DNA of 16,013 nt from JAILLW01 sp045629045 (GCA_045629045.1 JAZQQM010000012.1:1-16013), one strand, 5' to 3'; counted from the stretch's first letter, positions 6,978-14,568 are shown. The notes: generated by a model not told the origin, from the sequence alone. Program-made: numbers and translations.

Positions 6978-8902
6978 TGGAAAAAGATAACTTTTATAAT
7001 ATGATTCAGGATAAATCACATTTTGAGCAGGGCGCAGAGAATAAGATTACCGATAACAGAGCTCAGGACAGTGTAGTAACGGATGAAAATGTTACTACTT
7101 CCCATGGGCTGGCTGAAGGAAGAGTTATATCGGATAAACTGAATGATCATAAGTATGATTCTGACAAATCCAATAAGCCTGTATATGAGAATAATCTTCC
7201 GGGAATATATTTTGAACAGCAAGGCAGAAGTGAAACACAGGCAAAGGGTGCGCGTAAGGATACAAAACATAAATCCGGAAGGCGTGATGCTCCGGAAGTT
7301 AAGAACTCTGAAACAAAGATATCTGCTAAAGCAAAAGGTAAGGAAGATTCTAAGGTAAAGAGTAAGGCGAAACTCAAAAGTGATTCCAAAAGTGTTATTT
7401 CGAAGAAGGCCGGCGGCAGTGATGCTTCCGGCCGTAAATATCAAAAAAAGACAGGCAGCAAGAAGAGTTCCTCTTCAAAAATAAATAATGGTATTAAGGC
7501 TGTAAAAGGCTATGAAACTATGCAGAATGATGTAAATAAGGAACTTCAAGGTTCTTCCGGAGAAGCTGCATATTTCGTGGCTCATAGTGGGTATGCCCTG
7601 TATCAGAAAAAGATAAACAGTCAAAGTAACAGAAATACCCAACGATTCTTAAAGAAAATCGTAAAAAATAAGTATGGCAAAGGTAAAATACCATCAAATA
7701 AGTATGCCAAAAAGATAGTAAAAAAGTTTGCCAATAAATTTAATAAGAATAATGCGGCTAATTCGACCAAGAAATTAAATGAATTAAAGCAGGCGCAAAA
7801 AAGAAGTGAGCAACTAAAAAATGTAACTTTGAATGTTAAGCAAACGGCTGTAAAGGTGGCTCGCAAATTACAAAGCTTCGCAAAGAGAAATGTAGGAATT
7901 GTGATAACGGTTACAACGTTTCTTGTGTTGGTCATAGCTGTATCGGCAGGGCTGGGCAGTTGCGCCATGGCATTTTCATCAGGCTCAGATACCTATATAG
8001 CGGGAATGAGTGCTGCCACGGATTCGGATATGACGAATTCTGACTCATATTTTAAGGAAAAGGAAATGCTGCTTCAGGAAACTATCGACAATATTCCAAT
8101 CGATTACCCTGACTATGATGAGTATATCTTTGATCTTGATGAGATAGAGCATGATTCCATTAAGATGATGGCATATCTTTCGTCAGAGTTTGAAGGATAT
8201 ACCCTTGATATGGTTCAAGCAAAATTGGATGAGTTATTTGATGAGATGTATACGCTTACACTTACTCCAAAGACTGAGATTCGTAAACGTAAGGTTACCA
8301 AGACCGGGATTGATACGAAAACCGGACAGGAATATACATATGAAGTCGAGGAAGAATACGAGTGGAAAATCCTTGAGGTAACCCTTGAGAAGAAGGATTG
8401 GGATGAACTTATCGAAAATAAGTTTACTACTGATGACAATAAGGAAATGTATGAGATTTATACAGATACCGGAGGTGCACATCAGGCATTTTACAATCCT
8501 CTTGAGGTAGATTGGACCGAAAATATTACATCAAAGTTCGGGTGGAGAATTCACCCGACACTGGGATATGAGAAGTTTCACAACGGAGTTGATATCGGCA
8601 TGCCTGAAGGAACCGAAGTACATGCCTGTGCTACAGGAACAGTAATAACATCTACTTATTCCGATACTGCCGGAAATTACGTGGTAATCCAAGATGAGAC
8701 AGGATACACGACCCATTATATGCATTTATCATCAAGAGGAGTGAATGTGGGAGATGTTGTCAAACATGGCGATATCATAGGAAAAGTAGGAAGTACGGGA
8801 AGAAGTACGGGACCACACCTGCACCTGGGAGTGAAGGATGCTAACGGCAACTGGCTAAATCCTGAATTTCTGGTATCTGATATGCCATACAGTGAACCAT
8901 AG
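6977..8902 (+). CDS. Membrane-anchored M23 peptidase of the conjugation machinery
   Basis: Encodes 641 aa. Residues 1-300 are polar, strongly Lys-rich and low complexity from about 85 to 290, and should lie in the cytoplasm. One transmembrane segment follows at about 305-331. An acidic linker (about 340-400) and a KWTKTG-like beta region lead to a C-terminal M23 (LytM) domain at about 515-635. The zinc-site residues are present: H535 and D539 in FHNGVDIG, and H614xH616 in GPHLHLG. This matches the place of the VirB1-like wall hydrolase that opens peptidoglycan for the mating channel. C. difficile CD1108-type relatives usually carry NlpC/P60 or lysozyme-like domains; none is seen here. ATG 6977 overlaps the VirB4 stop. 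A GTG at 6971 is in frame, but it is too close to the weak GAGG. Confidence 0.9.
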   Translation: MEKDNFYNMIQDKSHFEQGAENKITDNRAQDSVVTDENVTTSHGLAEGRVISDKLNDHKYDSDKSNKPVYENNLPGIYFEQQGRSETQAKGARKDTKHKSGRRDAPEVKNSETKISAKAKGKEDSKVKSKAKLKSDSKSVISKKAGGSDASGRKYQKKTGSKKSSSSKINNGIKAVKGYETMQNDVNKELQGSSGEAAYFVAHSGYALYQKKINSQSNRNTQRFLKKIVKNKYGKGKIPSNKYAKKIVKKFANKFNKNNAANSTKKLNELKQAQKRSEQLKNVTLNVKQTAVKVARKLQSFAKRNVGIVITVTTFLVLVIAVSAGLGSCAMAFSSGSDTYIAGMSAATDSDMTNSDSYFKEKEMLLQETIDNIPIDYPDYDEYIFDLDEIEHDSIKMMAYLSSEFEGYTLDMVQAKLDELFDEMYTLTLTPKTEIRKRKVTKTGIDTKTGQEYTYEVEEEYEWKILEVTLEKKDWDELIENKFTTDDNKEMYEIYTDTGGAHQAFYNPLEVDWTENITSKFGWRIHPTLGYEKFHNGVDIGMPEGTEVHACATGTVITSTYSDTAGNYVVIQDETGYTTHYMHLSSRGVNVGDVVKHGDIIGKVGSTGRSTGPHLHLGVKDANGNWLNPEFLVSDMPYSEP

Positions 8903-8913
8903 AAAGGAAAAAC

Positions 8914-9195
8914 ATGAGTTTAAGTAAGGAAGAAGCATATCTTCAGGCAAAAAGCGCCTTGGAGAAAGCGCAGAAGAAATATGATAAGGCTCTGGAAGCC
9001 TGGCAGGATGAGATTGATGGAATTGTCCTAAAGCCTATGAGAACTCGTAACCTGTCACGAAAACAGGCTGTATTGTTAGCTCGGGCTATCAATGACGATA
9101 CAATCTTTGACAAGATAATGGAAATGGGCCTCATGCCTGATATTATTCAAAAGAAAGAGGAGATCAAACATAATGAAAATCACCAACTTAATTAA
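8914..9195 (+). CDS. Small coiled-coil protein, DUF4315-like by position
   Basis: Encodes 93 aa. The N-terminal half (about 3-35) is a charged helical segment (KEEAYLQAKSALEKAQKKYDK) likely to form a coiled coil, followed by a short conserved-looking part with NLSRKQAVLLARAI. No membrane segment is present. In Tn1549/CTn-type elements a DUF4315 protein of this size sits exactly here, between the wall hydrolase and the DUF4366 protein. The match is by size, helical start and context, and the sequence similarity is modest to the eye. The function of that family is unknown. AAAGGA (8903-8908) lies 5 nt before the ATG. The 3' end overlaps the next gene by 23 bp and contains its Shine-Dalgarno. 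Confidence 0.65.
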   Translation: MSLSKEEAYLQAKSALEKAQKKYDKALEAWQDEIDGIVLKPMRTRNLSRKQAVLLARAINDDTIFDKIMEMGLMPDIIQKKEEIKHNENHQLN

Positions 9196-10495
9196 GACGA
9201 AGGCTGCGGTGGCAGCGATGGTAATGGGCACCCTGGGAGGTGCTTTTTTTATGCCGGCAACATATGCGCTGGCATCGGATGGCGATGGGGCTGTATATGT
9301 TGAGGTACCGCAGGGCTGGCAGAATCAGCCTCGTACACTTCAGGTAAAAGTAGATGACTACGTGAAATTGGATAAAAACAGTAAGGAAATGACGGTTTCT
9401 TATACAAAAGTATATTTTGCTTTTGATGAGGATACATATTCGGAAATTACAGATTCCATGGTAGTGACAATCGACCATAACTGTAAGCTCAAGCTTAAGG
9501 CATTTTATGATGACGGTAATGTGGTTTTTAACGAGATTGATATTAATAATTTCGATCTGGAACTGCCTACAATCAATGCTGTGCTTGAGGGTGAAATTAT
9601 GTATTTTGAAGCCACGGATGCTATATCCGGGGTTGCGGATATATGCGTGAACGGTAAGGCATTCAGTGAACTTACGGAAGGTAAGATGTGTGTTAATGTC
9701 AAGGATTTGGAATGTACCGATGAATATATTTGTATTCATTCAGATGATAAGGCAGGTAATGCATCTAAGGAGTTTAAACTGAAGAATCCATATTATGTAG
9801 GGCCTATTGAATCAGGTCAACAGGATGAGAGCCTTAATAATCCCGACAGCGTTGAAGCAACAGATCCGACTGAAGCAAGAGGAACTGTAACTGATGATTT
9901 CGTTACAGCAGATCGTGAATTTTTTACGGTGGATGCTTCCGGTAAGACCTTTTATTTAATTGTGGACAGAACGGAAAGCAATGAAAATGTATATCTTTTG
10001 ACAGAGGCGGGCGTTAACGACCTGTTGAATTTCACTGATTATAACGGCGTAGATGTTCAAAACGGTGATGTTCCTATGTACGAAATTCCATCGAATGCCA
10101 AGAAAGATACCGAAGAAGAGGAAATTCCTGAAGTAGTGGAAGAAGAGGCTGCCGATACGACTGAAAAGCCTAAGAATAATTCGGCGACAACTGTTGTGGT
10201 AGTTCTTTTGGTATGTGCTGCAGGAGGCGGATATTATTTCTACAAAAATAAGAAACGTAAGGAAGATTATGATGATGCCGAAGAAATGGACGCATTTGAT
10301 GTGCCGGATGATTTCATAAAAGTCGACAGCGGCGAGGTGGAAATTGAGGGAGATGAGGAGCCGGATGCAGATGAAAATAACGGTCCTGAGTTTGAACTTA
10401 ATGATTTCGATGAGGAAGTCCCCAATGATGATAAAACGGCAAAAAGATATATGGCCTATTTAGACAAATTAAAGAAGGATAGTGACGCAGAATAG
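9173..10495 (+). CDS. DUF4366 (CD1107-type) surface protein with an Ig-like segment
   Basis: Encodes 440 aa. Residues 1-34 form a signal peptide (Lys-rich n-region, hydrophobic core, cleavage near YALA/SDG). Residues 35-205 are an extracellular region that includes an Ig-like or Big-type beta segment at about 125-206, with DAISGVADICVNGKAF and the closing SDDKAGNASKEF typical of such domains. The DUF4366 part follows at about 235-310 (FFTVDASGKTFYLIVDR, VYLLTEAGVNDLLNFT), then an acidic Glu-rich linker. A transmembrane helix lies at about 337-357 with a stop-transfer KNKKRKE. The tail after it is very acidic and cytoplasmic. It is therefore a type I surface protein of the transfer system, possibly structuring the channel outside the cell or making cell contact (inference). 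The start has GAGGAG about 10 nt upstream. Confidence 0.85.
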   Translation: MKITNLIKTKAAVAAMVMGTLGGAFFMPATYALASDGDGAVYVEVPQGWQNQPRTLQVKVDDYVKLDKNSKEMTVSYTKVYFAFDEDTYSEITDSMVVTIDHNCKLKLKAFYDDGNVVFNEIDINNFDLELPTINAVLEGEIMYFEATDAISGVADICVNGKAFSELTEGKMCVNVKDLECTDEYICIHSDDKAGNASKEFKLKNPYYVGPIESGQQDESLNNPDSVEATDPTEARGTVTDDFVTADREFFTVDASGKTFYLIVDRTESNENVYLLTEAGVNDLLNFTDYNGVDVQNGDVPMYEIPSNAKKDTEEEEIPEVVEEEAADTTEKPKNNSATTVVVVLLVCAAGGGYYFYKNKKRKEDYDDAEEMDAFDVPDDFIKVDSGEVEIEGDEEPDADENNGPEFELNDFDEEVPNDDKTAKRYMAYLDKLKKDSDAE

Positions 10496-10533
10496 GGGCT
10501 GCTTGCTAAATAGATTTAGGAGATTAAGTAACA

Positions 10534-11637
10534 ATGGAAAATGTAATGAGCAAGAGCGATTTCGCCAATGCCTTAGTTGATATGCTTTATGCGACATATC
10601 CTGATATGGCAGAAACGCATGAAATCGGATTAAGAGAAGTAACAAAGAACAACGGAACAATCCTTACCGGTCTTACAATTAGGGAAAACAGTGAGAATAT
10701 TGCACCGACAATCTATGTTGAGAGCATGTATGAGGACTATCTTGACGGTGCCGGATTGGAAGAACTTACGGAACGTATTATGGATACGTACCAGAATAAT
10801 AAGCTGCCCAATGACTTTTCGGTAGACTTTTTTAATGATTTCGCGCAGATAAAGGATCGAATCATGATGAAAGTGATCAATGCCGATAGGAACGAGCAGA
10901 TGTTAGCCGAAGCACCACATTATACATTTGGAGATTTGGCAGCTATTTTCCAGGTTCAGATGGATTCTGTTGAATTTGGTTCGGCTGTGGTAACCGTCAA
11001 AGATGAGCATATGAAGATGTGGGGAGTCGATACGGGTACATTAATGAAGCATGCGAAAGAAAACCTGGAGACAAAACAGCCTCCATATATCATGTCTATG
11101 GCACAGGTAATTGCCGAGATGATGGATATTCCGCCTGAAGAAATGTTTGATGCGAACCAGCCTGCAATGTATGTGATGTGTAATGAATCAAAGATTAACG
11201 GTGCAGCTGCAATGGTCTTTACTGAAAAACTGGATGAATTCGCCGTGGAGCATGGAGCAAATCTATATGTTTTGCCCTCGAGTATCCACGAGATTATCAT
11301 TATTCCCGATAATCTTAATTCTATCGACAAGAATGTACTTGAGTCCATGGTTCGTGATGTAAATGCAACTCAGGTTTCTGCAGAGGAGTTCCTCTCAAAT
11401 AACGTGTATTACTACAATAGGGACGATAAGTGTCTGTTTATTGCCGAAACAATGGAACCCTGTGTGCTTCATTCCGATGGCAAGGATTTCAGAAACGCCA
11501 AGGAAAAGAAGGAGCCTGAGAAGTCCGAACCTAAGACAATTAAGGAAAGACTGGCTGAAGGGAAAGAAAAGGCAGCTAACAACAATGTGGTCAGGCATGA
11601 ACGCGGAAAGGAGTTAAATTATGCAGATAAGTGCTAA
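10534..11637 (+). CDS. DUF5688 family protein
   Basis: Encodes 367 aa recognised as DUF5688, a family common in Lachnospiraceae mobile elements and of unknown biochemical role. Supporting segments are the N-terminal VTKNNGTILTGLTIRE, the IYVESMYEDYLDGAGLEEL block at about 61-79, and the later HEIIIIPDN region near 250-258. It lacks a signal peptide or membrane helix, so it should be cytosolic. The tail after about 320 is a Lys/Glu-rich extension (EKKEPEKSEPKTIKERLAEGK). TTAGGAG (10516-10522) precedes the ATG by 11 nt; a second in-frame Met lies at codon 5. It overlaps the SpoVG gene by 17 bp, so the two are probably co-translated. The predicted regulatory or house-keeping role in the element is inference. 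Confidence 0.8.
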   Translation: MENVMSKSDFANALVDMLYATYPDMAETHEIGLREVTKNNGTILTGLTIRENSENIAPTIYVESMYEDYLDGAGLEELTERIMDTYQNNKLPNDFSVDFFNDFAQIKDRIMMKVINADRNEQMLAEAPHYTFGDLAAIFQVQMDSVEFGSAVVTVKDEHMKMWGVDTGTLMKHAKENLETKQPPYIMSMAQVIAEMMDIPPEEMFDANQPAMYVMCNESKINGAAAMVFTEKLDEFAVEHGANLYVLPSSIHEIIIIPDNLNSIDKNVLESMVRDVNATQVSAEEFLSNNVYYYNRDDKCLFIAETMEPCVLHSDGKDFRNAKEKKEPEKSEPKTIKERLAEGKEKAANNNVVRHERGKELNYADKC

Positions 11638-11947
11638 AGTAACACCTATTGACAGTCCCGGCAGTACCGTGGGTATTGCCAGGGTTTATTTGGACGATTC
11701 GTTTGTTATCGGTAACATAGCAGTCAGAAAGACACAGGATGGCAAAATCTTCGCCTCGATGCCTTCGTATAAGACCAATCAGGTGGATGATGAGGGTAAG
11801 CCTGTGTACAAAGATATATGCTTCCCAACCACGAAGGAGTTCCGTGAAGAAATACAGTCGGCTGTGCGAAATGCGTATCTCGAAGCAGACCTGGGAGTAA
11901 ACAAACCTGCTCCTGTAAAGCGACATGACGAACCCGAAATGGGATAG
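11621..11947 (+). CDS. spoVG: SpoVG family nucleic-acid-binding regulator
   Basis: Encodes 108 aa of the SpoVG family: small dimeric proteins that bind DNA and RNA and act as global regulators of division, sporulation and virulence genes in Firmicutes and spirochaetes. The family core is clear: an N-terminal beta strand, ARVYLDDSFVIGNIAVR, GKIFASMPSYKT, then YKDICFPTTKEFREEIQSAVRNAYLE. The C-terminal tail after about residue 92 is longer than in the chromosomal ~85-97-aa SpoVG and Pro/Lys/Glu-rich. AAAGGAG (11607-11613) is 7 nt before the ATG. The start lies inside the DUF5688 gene. As the last gene before a strong terminator, it may control the element's own transfer genes or host genes; this is inference. 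It is a paralogue carried by the element rather than necessarily the host gene. Confidence 0.9.
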   Translation: MQISAKVTPIDSPGSTVGIARVYLDDSFVIGNIAVRKTQDGKIFASMPSYKTNQVDDEGKPVYKDICFPTTKEFREEIQSAVRNAYLEADLGVNKPAPVKRHDEPEMG

Positions 11948-11973
11948 ACCAACTAAATAAAATCTAAAAATTA

Positions 11974-12042
11974 GCCACTGTGCCGACAAGTTGAATTGGT
12001 TGACATAACCACACTTCAACTGCCGGTGCGGTGGCCTTTTTT
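11974..12042 (+). terminator. Large composite hairpin + six Ts ending the transfer module
   Basis: GCCACTGTGCCG (11974-11985) pairs with CGGTGCGGTGGC (12024-12035) with G-U pairs. A second helix AGTTGAA / TTCAACT (11989-11995 / 12015-12021) sits above it, and GGTT / AACC (11998-12001 / 12007-12010) caps it. Six Ts follow at 12037-12042. The base makes a good intrinsic terminator after spoVG. The stacked, mismatch-separated helices are longer than termination needs, so a structured RNA or 3'-end stabiliser is possible. Confidence 0.8.
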
Positions 12043-12106
12043 AGGTGGACTTCTTATCGGACAGGTTGGGTGAGAGAATGGGGGGTGTAGAAAGGAGAGA
12101 GGTTCC

Positions 12107-12361
12107 ATGATTACAATACAAGACGCAATAGAGATAATCAAAAAATTTGATAAGTTTAGCATTCCAACAAGTGCATTTGAATATGATGATGTTTATTTAG
12201 TTTATATAAAACCTAAAGACCCATTATTATCTGGCTCAATACATCCTTATATGGTTGATAAAAATGGACAGGTTGGTTTATTTGATTTTAGAAAAGCATA
12301 TGATGATATGGATGGATTCATTGAGGCAAGAAGAAAAGAAATAATTATCACAGAGAACTGA
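12107..12361 (+). CDS. Hypothetical protein, 84 aa
   Basis: I do not recognise this gene. It encodes 84 aa with an N-terminal helix (IQDAIEIIKKF), beta-like segments (YDDVYLVYIKP, HPYMVDKNGQVGLFDF) and a C-terminal helical, charged end (EARRKEIIITEN). There is no signal peptide or membrane span. The pattern of a short protein ending in 'VDKNGQVGLFDF.KAYDDMDGFIEA' looks like a small alpha/beta fold, of the kind often seen among immunity proteins of polymorphic toxins, but no toxin is visible, so I do not assign that role. AGGAG (12093-12097) stands 9 nt before the ATG. It is the first gene after the transfer-module terminator, and the composition becomes visibly A+T-richer from here, suggesting separately acquired cargo. 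Confidence 0.7.
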   Translation: MITIQDAIEIIKKFDKFSIPTSAFEYDDVYLVYIKPKDPLLSGSIHPYMVDKNGQVGLFDFRKAYDDMDGFIEARRKEIIITEN

Positions 12362-12409
12362 AGCAGCATGCGCGAAGATAGTGCATGGGAATAAAGAGGA
12401 AATTTATAA

Positions 12410-12586
12410 ATGATAAGCTTGATTATGTGCTATTGCTGTAAACACTATGATAAAGAAAAGAATAATTGTCCTGCCAGACCTAATGGGATAACCGATAATA
12501 TAATTAGAGAAACGCACAGTTATAATGATTGTGGTAATGGCCTAAAGTATGAACTGCCTGTGGATAATGTGAATCCGGAAGAATAA
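12410..12586 (+). CDS. Small Cys-rich protein, 58 aa
   Basis: Encodes 58 aa, MISLIMCYCCKHYDKEKNNC... to ...NVNPEE. Cysteines are at 7, 9, 10, 20 and 41, with His12 nearby. The CxCCKH...C spacing suggests a small metal-binding (zinc-ribbon-like) protein, common as short cargo ORFs in Firmicutes elements. No more specific family is recognised. AGAGGA (12395-12400) lies 9 nt before the ATG. The gene is below usual size cut-offs, but a decayed second copy of its sequence is found at 14497-14568, which argues that it has been an evolutionary unit. The stop is 13 bp before the next start, and AAGGAG in that gap serves the next gene, so the two are an operon pair. Confidence 0.6.
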   Translation: MISLIMCYCCKHYDKEKNNCPARPNGITDNIIRETHSYNDCGNGLKYELPVDNVNPEE

Positions 12587-12599
12587 GGAGCAGAAAGTA

Positions 12600-12857
12600 A
12601 TGAGAGATCCAAAAGAGCGAGCAGAACTTGTGAATAATTCATCAAAGAACCGTAACGCACTACTAAAATACTTTACTGAAAATGAATATTCACATGATGC
12701 TACTTTAAAAATTGTAGCACCGATGGAGCACAAAACGGATTCAGAGAAGGAAGAAATGTCAGTTAAAATCTTAGAACAGATTCAAGGATTGACAGAGTCA
12801 GAAGCAATATTAGCACTTAGGGTTAACCAATCAGAAGAAGTAAAGCAAGAAAGATGA
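12600..12857 (+). CDS. Hypothetical protein, 85 aa
   Basis: Unrecognised. It encodes 85 aa, polar and predicted mainly helical (MRDPKERAELVNNSSKNRNALLKYFTENEYSHDA..., then a Glu/Lys-rich MEHKTDSEKEEMSVKILEQIQ segment and LTESEAILALRVNQ). No cysteine, membrane span or signal peptide is present. AAGGAG (12585-12590), placed directly at the stop of the Cys-rich gene, is 9 nt before the ATG, a good start. The short helical charged form could suit a regulator or an adaptor, but no motif such as a helix-turn-helix can be defended. The stretch after it (12858-13144) has no convincing full-length gene. Confidence 0.65.
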   Translation: MRDPKERAELVNNSSKNRNALLKYFTENEYSHDATLKIVAPMEHKTDSEKEEMSVKILEQIQGLTESEAILALRVNQSEEVKQER

Positions 12858-12884
12858 TGATTTTAGTTTGCTTGATTGCAAAAG

Positions 12885-13031
12885 ATGTTTGCGGAGGAAG
12901 TTATATCATGGGATTTGATGGTAAAATTAACTAGACCTATGAGAAATATGAAAACCGCAGAGGATCGTGAAGAATATGCTGAAAAACTGGTGAATATTAT
13001 TAATAAAAAAAGACTGATGAGGCAGTTTTGA
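12885..13031 (+). pseudogene. 48-codon ORF, possible gene remnant
   Basis: An open frame of 48 codons (MFAEEVISWDLMVKLTRPM... to ...NKKRLMRQF) in the same frame as the gene upstream, separated from it by stops. GGAGG at 12893-12897 lies inside it and would fit the ATG at 12908 in another frame, which stops after 8 codons. An alternative start in the 48-codon frame is ATG 12918 (37 aa). The mixed signal (good RBS with a quickly broken frame, and a charged, helical ORF in the other frame) looks like a frameshifted small gene. A real short gene cannot be excluded. The remaining 13032-13144 holds nothing I can support. Confidence 0.3.
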
Positions 13032-13144
13032 TGGAAGCAGAATTGCAGCATTTAATTTGATGCTTCACTGGTGATGGATCACGAAGATTCAGTAGGGGTA
13101 GGATGGTCATGAAATAGTTTTTTTTTGAGAATGGTGGTGAAAAT

Positions 13145-14479
13145 ATGACCTATACATTATATATATACAAGACAACTGCTTATCATGAAGATGCACCTGT
13201 AGTATCATTGATAAATCATGCTCTTGGGTCATTCGAGAAGGAGGACTGGATAGATGCAGAAAGATGCATGGAAGAAATCAATATGCATATTTTTGTATCA
13301 ATGGCAGATAAACTTATAAGTAAGAACACTGATGGGACTGATAAATATAAAATTCACACATGCTATACACCGATTAAAAAACGTGAGTATATCGCAATAT
13401 TTACATCTTTTGAAATTGTTGAAGATATAATTGATGATTTAAAATACATTGCTGCAAAATGTCATTGTGTGCTATTTGATTCTGTAATCAAGGAGTGCTA
13501 TTTCCCATATAAAGCAAAGCGACAGTGGTATGTTAAGGCTTCTCTTAGGGCTAAGCAACTTGCGAAAAGAATAAGGGATGAAGAGGCAATATACAAAATT
13601 GTTCAATTAGAGAATTGTTTCTCACAGATTTCATATGCGATATCCATATGTAAGACGGAAAAGTCACTTGAAGAGAGGGTACAGAATTTCTGGAATTTGT
13701 TAGAAAAGGAAATTCTTCCGGATGAAAGTCTTGTGTGCCGTGACAAGTGTTTTTCTGTAGTAGGTGAAAAATATCAGATTTCTTTTGTATACGAGGGTTA
13801 TAGATATAATTCAGATAGCGTAGGCTATATTGAAAATGGAAAACCTAAAATCGAACTTACGCATCGAATGGGCATTATGATGGCACGTAATTGTACTAAT
13901 AATCTGAAATGTAAAAATAACCAGAAGTTTATGAATGATATGATGCGTATTGAGGAATTGGTTAATATGTATCCGAATCCAGCGGATAGATATGTGGCAA
14001 TATACAAGATAAGAAAAAAACTACAGAAATATGATTCATATGTTTCTTATGATTGTTATCCTTGTTATGGTGGTGATGTAAGACTTCACAAAGTATATGA
14101 GAATGGTTTCTATGGTGATGTATGCTGCTCTTATTTAAAGGTGGATGAAAATTTTGCATGTATATTTACACCATGTATTTTGGAGTTTTATCCGTATTTT
14201 AGTGAGAGATATTTTTTAACTACAAATTTTCTTCCAGATGTAATGTGTTTGAATATTATTGAAGAGTCAAAGAAAATCAAAAAAATGCTTGCAACGAATC
14301 CGTATAGTGATGAATCACAGATGTACTTGAAAAATAATGGGTGTATGTGGATGCTGGACAATATGAAAGATTTTTGGCGTGCCATTGGAATTTTTGACAT
14401 ATTCATTAAGTGGATGGAAGCACAATTCTCCGACGATTACGATGACAGAGAATTTTCTATTGATATTACCGGTCCATAA
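13145..14479 (+). CDS. Orphan protein, 444 aa
   Basis: I do not recognise this gene. It encodes 444 aa without signal peptide or clear membrane span. The N-terminal part (1-125) is mixed alpha/beta (MTYTLYIYKTTAYHEDAPVV). A charged helical middle follows at about 125-200 (YVKASLRAKQLAKRIRDEEAIYKIV). A Cys-rich part spans about 195-350, with C198 and C202 in VCRDKC and further cysteines in NNLKCKN, YDCYPCYGG and GDVCCSY. The end is aromatic-rich and acidic. The Cys pairs could bind metal, but they do not form a motif I can name. The A+T-rich codon use differs from the transfer genes. The Shine-Dalgarno is poor (GGTGGTG, about 8 nt before the ATG). It lies between the 85-aa gene and a decayed duplicate of the Cys-rich gene, suggesting a cargo insertion. 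No function is offered. Confidence 0.75.
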   Translation: MTYTLYIYKTTAYHEDAPVVSLINHALGSFEKEDWIDAERCMEEINMHIFVSMADKLISKNTDGTDKYKIHTCYTPIKKREYIAIFTSFEIVEDIIDDLKYIAAKCHCVLFDSVIKECYFPYKAKRQWYVKASLRAKQLAKRIRDEEAIYKIVQLENCFSQISYAISICKTEKSLEERVQNFWNLLEKEILPDESLVCRDKCFSVVGEKYQISFVYEGYRYNSDSVGYIENGKPKIELTHRMGIMMARNCTNNLKCKNNQKFMNDMMRIEELVNMYPNPADRYVAIYKIRKKLQKYDSYVSYDCYPCYGGDVRLHKVYENGFYGDVCCSYLKVDENFACIFTPCILEFYPYFSERYFLTTNFLPDVMCLNIIEESKKIKKMLATNPYSDESQMYLKNNGCMWMLDNMKDFWRAIGIFDIFIKWMEAQFSDDYDDREFSIDITGP

Positions 14480-14496
14480 AGAAGTAAAATTAATAT

Positions 14497-14568
14497 AAGA
14501 AAACAATAGTTGTCCTGTCAACCTAATGGGATAACCGCGAATTCGGGGAAATAGGAGCACAAAGAATG
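14497..14568 (+). pseudogene. Decayed, internally deleted copy of the Cys-rich gene and its 3' flank
   Basis: 14497-14517 matches 12453-12473 at 19 of 21 bases. 14521-14537 is identical to 12478-12494 (ACCTAATGGGATAACCG), with one base missing just before it, which shifts the frame. 14539-14568 then matches 12571-12602, the end of the gene plus the RBS and ATG of the following gene, with small indels. About 76 bp (12495-12570) are missing. The segment therefore encodes no intact protein. The copied ATG (14566) runs two codons and stops. This is a direct-repeat relic of the 58-aa gene. Confidence 0.7.

Noticed and set aside
7016..7968. Minus-strand frames, and a short plus-strand frame, across the Lys-rich part of the M23 gene
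   Set aside because: Lys codons (AAA/AAG) read in reverse give Phe/Leu-rich pseudo-membrane sequences. There is no RBS and no independent evidence.
9018..9026. AATTGTCC copies elsewhere (also near 12463 and 15643) as further members of the operator array
   Set aside because: They are isolated, inside genes or in different contexts, without the 11-bp phasing. An 8-mer is expected to recur by chance in A+T-rich DNA.
12000..12005. TTGACA as a -35 box for the cargo genes
   Set aside because: It lies in the loop region of the terminator hairpin, and no -10-like hexamer lies 16-18 bp downstream.
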